Assembly: GCA_002435865.1 (NCBI GenBank)
Contig: DIWV01000007.1
Location: 53,611-117,610, forward strand
Reading direction: 5' to 3'
DNA from: Cloacimonetes bacterium UBA6097
Lineage (GTDB): Bacteria > Cloacimonadota > Cloacimonadia > Cloacimonadales > Cloacimonadaceae
DNA: 64,000 bases
Below, one piece after another: positions 18,630 through 25,155 of the stretch (position 1 is its first letter; each line of letters begins with the position of its first letter). Position numbers and translations under genes: made by a program. Under the pieces are notes generated by a model. That model was not told where the DNA came from, ran no database searches, and saw only the letters and a program-made list of their open reading frames with translations.

Positions 18630-19432
18630 TGCCGGAATTACCAGAAGTTGAAACTGTCCTCAGGGGACTCAAACAAAGAATTAATCACATGCCAATCTGC
18701 CAGTTGGATTCTCTCTATAACGGCACTGTGATATATGACATAGATATTATTCAACCGCTTTTCCCTGCAAGAGTAATCAAATATGAACGCAGAGGAAAAT
18801 ACATAATCCTGCATCTGGAAAGTAAGAACGCCCTGATTATCCACTTAAGAATGACAGGTAAATTGATTTATACAGAAGAAGATAATGAAGATGCAAAACA
18901 TGTGAGAGCACTGTTATCGCTTACAGGATGTTCAAGAGTTCTGTTTAATGATATACGCACCTTTGGCAAAATCATTGTAGCTCCCATAAAGAAAATAAAT
19001 GACTATTTGCCGGAGCTTGGTCCGGAGCCATTATCTGAGGATTTTAACGGGGAATACCTGAAAAGTAAGCTGCAAAAGAAAACTGCACCGATAAAAAACG
19101 TCCTGCTTGACCAATCGGTTGTTGCCGGTCTGGGTAATATATATGTCCTGGAAGTTCTTTACAGGGCCGGGATAAAACCACAGACCAAGTCCAATTCCCT
19201 GAGCCTGAATAAATGCAAATCCATTGTTAACCATACTAAGGAAGTATTAAGCGAAGCTATTAGCAAAAATGGTACAAGTATATCAGACTTCAGGCAGATT
19301 GATGATAAAACAGGAGAGTTTCAAGACTTCCTGCAGGTATATCAAAAAGAGACCTGTCCACAGGGACATGCAATAAAACGTATCAAACAAGCCGGAAGAA
19401 GCAGCTTTTATTGTCCTGTTTGCCAGAAATAA
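18629..19432 (+). CDS. mutM: Formamidopyrimidine-DNA glycosylase (Fpg/MutM)
   Basis: A 267-residue base-excision repair enzyme that removes oxidised purines such as 8-oxoguanine and cuts the abasic strand. The start at 18629 gives MPELPEVET, needed because the residue after Met is the catalytic N-terminal proline. Also visible are the Lys in RRGKYI (57), HLRMTGKL, and the helix-two-turn-helix region with DQSVVAGLGNIYV. The C-terminal zinc finger ends FYCPVCQK, but the first pair reads CPQGH rather than C-x2-C, so the second ligand may be His. Clustering with trxB and oxygen-defence genes fits a role against oxidative damage. Confidence 0.94.
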   Translation: MPELPEVETVLRGLKQRINHMPICQLDSLYNGTVIYDIDIIQPLFPARVIKYERRGKYIILHLESKNALIIHLRMTGKLIYTEEDNEDAKHVRALLSLTGCSRVLFNDIRTFGKIIVAPIKKINDYLPELGPEPLSEDFNGEYLKSKLQKKTAPIKNVLLDQSVVAGLGNIYVLEVLYRAGIKPQTKSNSLSLNKCKSIVNHTKEVLSEAISKNGTSISDFRQIDDKTGEFQDFLQVYQKETCPQGHAIKRIKQAGRSSFYCPVCQK

Positions 19433-19503
19433 CAGATTTTTCTTGTCCTTTTTTCAAGTATGAATAACATATCAATAAAGTAGAAAATAGTTGAGGAGAT
19501 TGA

Positions 19504-20697
19504 ATGAAACCTGTTAAATTGAAAGAAAACATCTGGTGGGTCGGAGGAATTGACTGGGATTTGCGTGACTTTCACGGTTACGTAACTCAAAGAGGTTCCA
19601 GCTATAACGCTTACCTGATTATTGATGAAAAGATTACCCTGATAGATAACGTTAAATATTACCTGTATGATGAAATGATTGAACGCATCAGTCATATAAT
19701 AGATCCACAAAAGATAGATATCATCGTGCAAAATCACGTGGAAATGGACCATTCAGGCGGAATGCAATATCTGATGGAGCGCATTCCCAATGTAAAGATA
19801 TATACTAATGCCATGGGAATAAAAGGGCTTAAGGCACACTATAAAAAAGACTGGAACTTTCAGGAAGTAAAAACTGGCGACATAATCAATATTGGCAAGC
19901 GCAACCTTACTTTCCTTACTACTCCTATGGTGCATTGGCCTGATAATATGGTTACTTATTGCCCTGAAGAAAAGCTGTTGTTTTCCAATGATGCATTTGG
20001 TCAGCATATAGCGTCCTCAGAACGGTTTGAAGCAGAATATCCTTTTAATCTAGTGATGGAAGAAGCGCGGAAATACTATGCCAACATAGTTTTGCCTTAC
20101 AGCAAACAAGTGCAGAACGTATTAAAAGCTGCAGCATCACTTGATATTGAAATGATAGCTCCCAGTCACGGGCTTATCTGGACAGAGCATATTCCTGAAA
20201 TACTTGCTGCATACCATGATTGGGCATACAATATTGCCAAGCAGGATAAAGCCCTGATAATCTATGATACTATGTGGAAAAGTACTCAAAAAATAGCTTA
20301 TGCCATAGCCGACGCTTTTGAAAATATGGGAATACATATCTGGATGTATAATCTGCAGGAAAATCACATTTCAGACATCATGACCCAGGTAATCAATGCT
20401 AAGTATATCTGCGTTGGCTCACCGACCTTAAACAGTTCTATTCTTCCTACTGTGGCGGCGTTCCTTTACTATTTAAAGGGACTTTCTCCCAAGAACAGGA
20501 TTGGACTTGCCTTTGGTTCATACGGATGGGGAGGGCAAAGCGTTGAGATAGTCCATAATTTACTTGGAGATGCCAAAGAATGCGGATTTGAAATGATGGA
20601 GCCTATCAGGCTGCAGTACATCCCTGATAAAGAAACTTTAAACAATGTAACTAAACAAGTGGAAGACAATCTTAAGAAATACATGGAGGAAAAATGA
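19504..20697 (+). CDS. A-type flavodiiron protein (oxygen/NO reductase)
   Basis: A 397-residue flavodiiron protein (FprA/ROO type). The N-terminal metallo-beta-lactamase-like domain has the diiron motif HVEMDH (H78, E80, D82, H83) and further His ligands; the C-terminal flavodoxin domain (about 250-395) starts with ALIIYDTMWKST and includes GSPTLN and GSYGWGG FMN-binding loops. The enzyme reduces O2 to water (or NO to N2O) using electrons from rubredoxin, which is encoded 2.4 kb away. TTGAGGAGA precedes the ATG. It overlaps the ferritin gene by 4 bases (ATGA). Confidence 0.93.
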   Translation: MKPVKLKENIWWVGGIDWDLRDFHGYVTQRGSSYNAYLIIDEKITLIDNVKYYLYDEMIERISHIIDPQKIDIIVQNHVEMDHSGGMQYLMERIPNVKIYTNAMGIKGLKAHYKKDWNFQEVKTGDIINIGKRNLTFLTTPMVHWPDNMVTYCPEEKLLFSNDAFGQHIASSERFEAEYPFNLVMEEARKYYANIVLPYSKQVQNVLKAAASLDIEMIAPSHGLIWTEHIPEILAAYHDWAYNIAKQDKALIIYDTMWKSTQKIAYAIADAFENMGIHIWMYNLQENHISDIMTQVINAKYICVGSPTLNSSILPTVAAFLYYLKGLSPKNRIGLAFGSYGWGGQSVEIVHNLLGDAKECGFEMMEPIRLQYIPDKETLNNVTKQVEDNLKKYMEEK

Positions 20698-21218
20698 TCA
20701 GCAAGAAATTACAAGACGCAATCAATGAACAAATCAACCGTGAATTATACTCAGAATATTTATATGCAGCCATGCGTGCCTGGTTTGCCAGCCAGACATT
20801 AAACGGTTTTGCCAACTGGATGGAAGTTCAGGTAAGAGAAGAACATGCCCATGCCATGGGATTTTACACATATCTTTTAGACAGGGGTGGCAGAGTGGAA
20901 CTCAAAGCTATAGCCAAACCACCCAAGGACTTTAAGGACCCAATGACAGTTTTTCAGCAGACTCTGGAGCATGAACACTTTATCACCAAAAGCATCAATG
21001 AACTGATGGACCTGGCTATCAAGGAAAAAGATCATGCCATGCAAAGCTTTTTAAAATGGTATGTGGATGAGCAGGTTGAAGAAGAAAACAACGACGAGAC
21101 TATAATAGGTAAATTGAACATCATCAAGGACAGGCCGGAAGGACTTTTGATGATTGATGCTGAACTTGCTGCGAGAGTATATACTCCACCGGTAATCAGT
21201 GGGATTATTTTACCATAA
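20694..21218 (+). CDS. ftnA: Ferritin (non-haem)
   Basis: A 174-residue ferritin. The four-helix bundle carries the diiron residues: E in NRELYSEYLY, EEHAHAM (ferroxidase E and H), EHEHFIT, and VDEQVEEENN. It oxidises and stores iron, limiting Fenton chemistry. It overlaps the flavodiiron gene by 4 bases and is probably translated together with it. There is no haem-binding Met signature of bacterioferritin. A terminator follows. Confidence 0.93.
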   Translation: MISKKLQDAINEQINRELYSEYLYAAMRAWFASQTLNGFANWMEVQVREEHAHAMGFYTYLLDRGGRVELKAIAKPPKDFKDPMTVFQQTLEHEHFITKSINELMDLAIKEKDHAMQSFLKWYVDEQVEEENNDETIIGKLNIIKDRPEGLLMIDAELAARVYTPPVISGIILP

Positions 21219-21243
21219 CTGAGGAAAATTCTTATTAATAAAG

Positions 21244-21270
21244 GCTGCTCTACACGGGCAGCTTTTTTTT
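21244..21270 (+). terminator. Terminator after ferritin
   Basis: Stem GCTGCTC / GGGCAGC (one G-U pair) with a short loop, followed by eight T. It overlaps the end of the convergent downstream gene. Confidence 0.75.
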
Positions 21271-21762
21271 AAATCCTGCTTTAAAAAAATACCACGCTCT
21301 AAGCTTACCTGTTTTGGGATCGAAGTATAATTCATCCAAACCTATTGTTACTTTATACAAAAACTGTTTGACCACTTTACCTTTATAAGGGATTGTAAAT
21401 AATGCAAGCTCAGTTCTTGGTTTGATTTTATCTATCATTTCGGGATAAGTTAGACCCGAATCATACCTTGGTATGAGTTCCCTTTCTTCTTCCGACAAAG
21501 TTCTATATATTGCATAATATTTATCCTTAAGAATTTTAGTTGATTTGTCAGCAACATAGCTTTCATAAACATAAGGTTTGTCGGGGATGGCATAAACAGA
21601 ATCGATAGGATAAGTATCTTGGTTGGTAAATATATCTTCATATATGTCAGGTACAGGATAAAGAGTTTTTTTTATTTCAACTAATTGGTAATGGATTACT
21701 ATAATTAAAACAACAAACAATCCTGCTGATATTATAAGTTCTTTCTTTGTTTTTCTATTCAT
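21250..21762 (-). CDS. Hypothetical membrane-anchored protein
   Basis: A 170-residue protein of unknown family. One N-terminal membrane segment (LIISAGLFVVLIIVIHYQL, about residues 8-26) is followed by an extracytoplasmic domain rich in Tyr, Lys and Asp. The frame is open from 21777, but the GGAGG lies inside that extension, 5 bases before the ATG at 21762, so the shorter MNRKTKKEL start is used. No domain or catalytic motif was recognised. It lies between oppositely oriented redox genes and tsaB. Confidence 0.65.
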   Translation of the reverse strand: MNRKTKKELIISAGLFVVLIIVIHYQLVEIKKTLYPVPDIYEDIFTNQDTYPIDSVYAIPDKPYVYESYVADKSTKILKDKYYAIYRTLSEEERELIPRYDSGLTYPEMIDKIKPRTELALFTIPYKGKVVKQFLYKVTIGLDELYFDPKTGKLRAWYFFKAGFKKKLPV

Positions 21763-21813
21763 AATGCCTCCAAACAAAGATAGGGTATACGCCTAAGGTA
21801 TGGTTATTAAAGT

Positions 21814-22509
21814 TTATCTACTTGGATTATTCTTCTGGTTAAATTTAATCTGAGCTGTTGATTCTCTTAAATACTCAGGTTCCAGCATTGCAATTTCTTC
21901 AAAATTATAAATCTCAGACTGTGGTTTAAGCTTTTTTAATGAGAACAAACCTGATGCCATGGGAAAGTTTTGATGTTCCAAAGCTGTGTGCACTTCAATT
22001 CCCTTCAATTCCAGCATAGGCTTAATCTTATCTGACATATTACCAACCATTAAAACCGTTTTATCTACCATAGAAACGAGGTCTTCAGGCTTAATAACCA
22101 TAGGGCTGATAAGGTTTTCAAGAGTTGGTGAATAAAGAGCTGCATAGAGTTCTTTCATTTTTGCATCAAGACAGACAAGAATCGGATGCTTGCTCCTATA
22201 GCAATTTGCTGCCACAAGTTCCAGGGATGAATAAGTAAGCAGAGGTATCTTTCTTGAATAAGCAATACCTTTGGCTGTTGCCAATCCTATGCGGAGTCCT
22301 GTAAATGAGCCTGGTCCGATGGTAGTTATTAATCCTGATAAATCAGAGGGACTAAACCCGCAAAACTTCATAGCAGTGTCAATCTGAGGCATCAGGGTTT
22401 CAGAATGGGTAATATCGATATTAAAATAGCACTGATAAAGGAGAGAACCTCCTTTTTCCAGAGCTATTGAACCAGAAGCTGAACTACTGTCAATTGCTAA
22501 CCAGAGCAT
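21814..22509 (-). CDS. tsaB: tRNA threonylcarbamoyladenosine biosynthesis protein TsaB
   Basis: A 231-residue actin-like ASKHA-fold protein. It matches TsaB (YeaZ): MLWLAIDSSSASGSIAL at the start, HSETLMPQID, and the hallmark GPGSFTGLRIGLATAKG (about residues 66-82). TsaB partners TsaD and TsaE to place threonylcarbamoyl on A37 of ANN-decoding tRNAs. It lies downstream of the rubrerythrin-like gene with a 38-base gap. Confidence 0.9.
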   Translation of the reverse strand: MLWLAIDSSSASGSIALEKGGSLLYQCYFNIDITHSETLMPQIDTAMKFCGFSPSDLSGLITTIGPGSFTGLRIGLATAKGIAYSRKIPLLTYSSLELVAANCYRSKHPILVCLDAKMKELYAALYSPTLENLISPMVIKPEDLVSMVDKTVLMVGNMSDKIKPMLELKGIEVHTALEHQNFPMASGLFSLKKLKPQSEIYNFEEIAMLEPEYLRESTAQIKFNQKNNPSR

Positions 22510-22547
22510 ATACTACGCGAATGCCTTTGTGTCTTTGTGGTGATTAG

Positions 22548-23000
22548 TTAATTACCTTTGCTTATCCATTCGTCATAGAGCTTTTCAAATTTAAGCTTAT
22601 GTCCTGCTTCTTCACTGGCAAGTTTGGAAAAAAGAATATGAAGGTCTGAATCAGGAAATTTTCTGCTCATATCAGTGTATAGCTTCATAGACATCTCTTC
22701 CCGTTTCATTGCCTTAATCAGGATATTCTGATAGGTAAGGTTAAGGTGGTCTACATCAGATACAAGATATTCACTGATTAGTAAATTTGGAACCTGCTTG
22801 ATTTCCATCTCAACCGGTTGCTTTTTGCGCAGGTTTTCAATCATTACTATATGCCCCATTTCCATGCTTTCCAATTCCTGTAAAAAAGCTTTCTGGTCAG
22901 CAAAATGTGCTTCAATTTGTAAATCACGGTAAAACTGGACGGCTTCTTTTTCTCTATCTATTGCAAAATCTAAGATTTCATTAAATTCCTGTAAGGTCAT
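22548..23000 (-). CDS. Rubrerythrin-like ferritin-fold protein (no rubredoxin domain)
   Basis: A 150-residue four-helix protein of the COG1633 type. Diiron-binding Glu/His motifs are visible: EKEAVQFYRDL, EMGHIVMIE, EEMSMKLYTDM and ASEEAGHKLKFEKLY. It lacks the C-terminal rubredoxin domain. Its role is likely iron-dependent peroxide or oxygen handling. It is separated from the upstream rubredoxin gene by a terminator, so it starts a new transcript that continues into tsaB. Confidence 0.82.
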   Translation of the reverse strand: MTLQEFNEILDFAIDREKEAVQFYRDLQIEAHFADQKAFLQELESMEMGHIVMIENLRKKQPVEMEIKQVPNLLISEYLVSDVDHLNLTYQNILIKAMKREEMSMKLYTDMSRKFPDSDLHILFSKLASEEAGHKLKFEKLYDEWISKGN

Positions 23001-23063
23001 TATATATCTCCAATGTTTTGTATTGTGTTGTTTGTATTATGAAGTATGAATAAATTAATAATC

Positions 23064-23102
23064 AAAAAAAGCCGGATAAATCATTATTGAAATATCCGGC
23101 TT
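23064..23102 (-). terminator. Terminator after rubredoxin
   Basis: On the minus strand, perfect 10-bp stem AAGCCGGATA / TATCCGGCTT with a 14-base loop followed by seven T, starting 10 bases past the rubredoxin stop codon. Confidence 0.9.
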
Positions 23103-23111
23103 GCAATGATG

Positions 23112-23252
23112 TTAATCAATAGGTTCAAACATGTCTTTGCCGACCCCGCATTCCGGACAAGTCCAGTCTTCGGGAAGGTCTTCAAAGGCTACGTTATCGT
23201 TTTCTGCCGGGTCATAGATGTATCCACAGGCGAGACATTGGTATTTTTGCAT
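23112..23252 (-). CDS. Rubredoxin
   Basis: A 46-residue gene found by reading the gap. It encodes a protein starting MQKYQCLACGYIYDP and ending CPECGVGKDMFEPID. Both CxxC pairs (6/9 and 32/35) that bind the single iron are present, along with the typical FEDLPEDWTCP. Rubredoxin is a small electron carrier; here it is the likely donor to the superoxide reductase, rubrerythrin and flavodiiron protein encoded nearby. A GGAGG site lies 6 bases before the ATG. It is 11 bases downstream of rubrerythrin and ends at a terminator. It is slightly shorter than the usual 52 residues, in the loop after residue 15. Confidence 0.95.
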   Translation of the reverse strand: MQKYQCLACGYIYDPAENDNVAFEDLPEDWTCPECGVGKDMFEPID

Positions 23253-23263
23253 TTTATCCTCCA

Positions 23264-23854
23264 TTAGTAGGTTTCAATAAACATTTCGAAAAAGGCTTGC
23301 GGGTGTTTGCATGTAGGGCAGACAACAGGAGCTGTATCACCTTCGTGTATATATCCACATTCCAGGCATTTCCAGAATACTTTTCCGTCTTTCTTAAATA
23401 CTCTCTGATTCTTAATATTCTCAATTAGTTTACGGTATCTTGCTTCATGTTTAGCTTCCACTTTAGCAATCATGCGGAAGGTTGTGGCAATTTCATTAAA
23501 ACCTTCATCTTCAGCTATTTCGGCAAATTCAGGATAAAGCATGGTCCATTCTTCTTTTTCACCTGCAGCAGCCCATTCCAGATTAGCTACTGTATCTTCT
23601 TCATCCAGGGCTGCCGGATAAGTAGCTGATATACTTATTGGTTCACCTTTCATTCCGTTGTTTATCAGATGGCGCAGGAAAAGTTTAGCATGCATGCGTT
23701 CATTATCAGCTGTTTCTGTGAAGATATTGCCGATTTGCTCGTAACCTTGTTTCCTGGCGACTTTAGCAGCAAATAAATAACGGTTTCGAGCCTGAGACTC
23801 GCCTGCAAATGCTTTGAGCAGGTTTTCTGAAGTTCTGCTTCCTTTGATGCTCAT
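23264..23854 (-). CDS. rbr: Rubrerythrin
   Basis: A 196-residue peroxidase of anaerobes. The N-terminal diiron domain has AFAGESQARNRY and ETADNERMHAKLF plus matching Glu motifs near 98-135 (AAGEKEEW, VEAKHEARY). The C-terminal rubredoxin domain (about residues 155-195) has WKCLECGYIHEG and CPTCKHPQ. It reduces H2O2 using electrons from rubredoxin. It lies 13 bases after the superoxide reductase gene, in order of transcription, and 11 bases before rubredoxin. Confidence 0.95.
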   Translation of the reverse strand: MSIKGSRTSENLLKAFAGESQARNRYLFAAKVARKQGYEQIGNIFTETADNERMHAKLFLRHLINNGMKGEPISISATYPAALDEEDTVANLEWAAAGEKEEWTMLYPEFAEIAEDEGFNEIATTFRMIAKVEAKHEARYRKLIENIKNQRVFKKDGKVFWKCLECGYIHEGDTAPVVCPTCKHPQAFFEMFIETY

Positions 23855-23867
23855 GTATTATCTCCTT

Positions 23868-24251
23868 TTATACGTTCTTCCACAACATATGCAAATTGCA
23901 GAATTCTCTGGCATAGAGCACATTGCTCATGGGAACCGGGAATACTGCTACGGGTTCCATGCCCGGTTTAAGTTCTGCCCGAAGGACCATATCATCTTTG
24001 GTAATCAGTTCAATAAAGGCAATATAGTGTTTTTCTTCCATCGGATGAGGAATACTTCCGACTTTAACTGTGACGCTATTTTCGTTTCCTTCAATAACCG
24101 GGACGTGTTTTTCTTTGGCAGCATCGACAGAATTTTCTTTCATAAGCTGCATGGGTTCTCCACAACATACCAGAGCTTCTGCACCGGCATACAAAACTTC
24201 TACGACATTGCCGCAAATGGCACAATAGTAAAGTTGTTTCAAGGCAATCAT
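23868..24251 (-). CDS. dfx: Desulfoferrodoxin (superoxide reductase)
   Basis: A 127-residue protein with both iron centres. The N-terminal desulforedoxin-like site has YYCAICGN and LVCCGEP. The C-terminal catalytic centre has EKHVPVI, SIPHPMEEKHYI and CNLHMLWK, giving the four His and one Cys ligands. It reduces superoxide to peroxide, which rubrerythrin downstream can remove. It is the first gene of the dfx-rbr-rubredoxin operon, behind a good sigma-70-like promoter, and has a GGAGG-type site. Confidence 0.95.
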   Translation of the reverse strand: MIALKQLYYCAICGNVVEVLYAGAEALVCCGEPMQLMKENSVDAAKEKHVPVIEGNENSVTVKVGSIPHPMEEKHYIAFIELITKDDMVLRAELKPGMEPVAVFPVPMSNVLYAREFCNLHMLWKNV

Positions 24252-24286
24252 ATATTCCTCCAGGGTAATTATTTCTTACATTTCAA

Positions 24287-24314
24287 ATAATAACCAAATC
24301 ATTTCTTTTGTCAA
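24287..24314 (-). promoter_or_regulatory. Sigma-70-type promoter of the dfx-rbr-rubredoxin operon
   Basis: On the minus strand, -35 TTGACA (24309-24314) and -10 TATTAT (24287-24292) are separated by 16 bases, with the start codon 35 bases further on. Confidence 0.65.
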
Positions 24315-24399
24315 TTTATTTCTTTGTGTTTTTCCTTGCCAAAAAAAACGTGTTCGATTAAGTGTTACGATTATCATATTGATAGAGGTCGGGAGTATA

Positions 24400-25122
24400 A
24401 TGAAAAAATTAATGCTATTAGGACTGCTTCTTTTACTGCTTGCAGGTTGTATTGATTATAATGAAGAATTATGGCTGAACAGGGACGGCTCCGGAAGAGT
24501 TAAAATGGTTATCGGGGCTCTGACAACTTATGAAAACAAGCAGGAAATCAACCGTTATTTGGATCAGCCTGGTATCAATCTGATAAGCAAATCAGTCTAC
24601 CGCAAAGATAATTATACATATTACAATCTCGACTTTAAATTTAGTAACCTTGAATCATTCAACAGCTTAAATGACCATGTCAGCAATGCAGACTTCTTTG
24701 GCAGGATTACGATTTCAAAAGACCAGGACGGCACCATAACTATGAGGCGCAAGATTGCTTTGGGCAGCCTGTCCAGTGAAGATGATGAAATAGAAAAGCT
24801 TATCTTCCTGCAACCTCAGGAAAACCTGATGTGGCGTTATAAGATGCACTTACCCTGGAAAATAATAAAATCCAATGCTGCCCAATCCAATGTAGATTAC
24901 AAAAACAGGGTAGTAAGCTGGGAGTATCAGACATCTTATCTTTGGAACAAATCCCAGACAATGCTTGTTGTTATGCAGCAGTCCCTGCCTATGCAGCCCT
25001 TTGTTTTAATTGCCCTGGCACTGGTTCTAATAATTATCAGCCTGTTCTGGCGCAGACGTCATAGTAAAAAGTTACGGGAAAATCCCCAAACTGATACTTT
25101 AGAAGAGCCATCCAAAGAATAA
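24400..25122 (+). CDS. Membrane-anchored lipoprotein, function unknown
   Basis: A 240-residue protein with a lipoprotein signal (MKKLMLLGLLLLLLAGC; lipobox LAGC, Cys at 17) and a C-terminal membrane helix (VLIALALVLIIISLFW, about 205-222) followed by a basic tail. The middle (YNEELWLNRDGSGRVKMVI) resembles uncharacterised lipoproteins in which a cysteine-anchored domain ends in a membrane helix. The ATG at 24400 is used because the lipobox then falls at the right distance; GGTCGGGAG precedes it. No enzymatic motif was seen. Confidence 0.75.
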   Translation: MKKLMLLGLLLLLLAGCIDYNEELWLNRDGSGRVKMVIGALTTYENKQEINRYLDQPGINLISKSVYRKDNYTYYNLDFKFSNLESFNSLNDHVSNADFFGRITISKDQDGTITMRRKIALGSLSSEDDEIEKLIFLQPQENLMWRYKMHLPWKIIKSNAAQSNVDYKNRVVSWEYQTSYLWNKSQTMLVVMQQSLPMQPFVLIALALVLIIISLFWRRRHSKKLRENPQTDTLEEPSKE

Positions 25123-25155
25123 ACTATAATTCAGGGCAGATTAATTCTTAAACAC

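Noticed and set aside
23814..24290. 158-codon open frame opposite dfx and rubrerythrin
   Set aside because: It spans the antisense of two well-supported genes and has no recognisable protein motif.
24340..24360. tRNA-like GTTCGATT sequence
   Set aside because: No acceptor or anticodon stems can be formed around it; no tRNA was found anywhere in the window.
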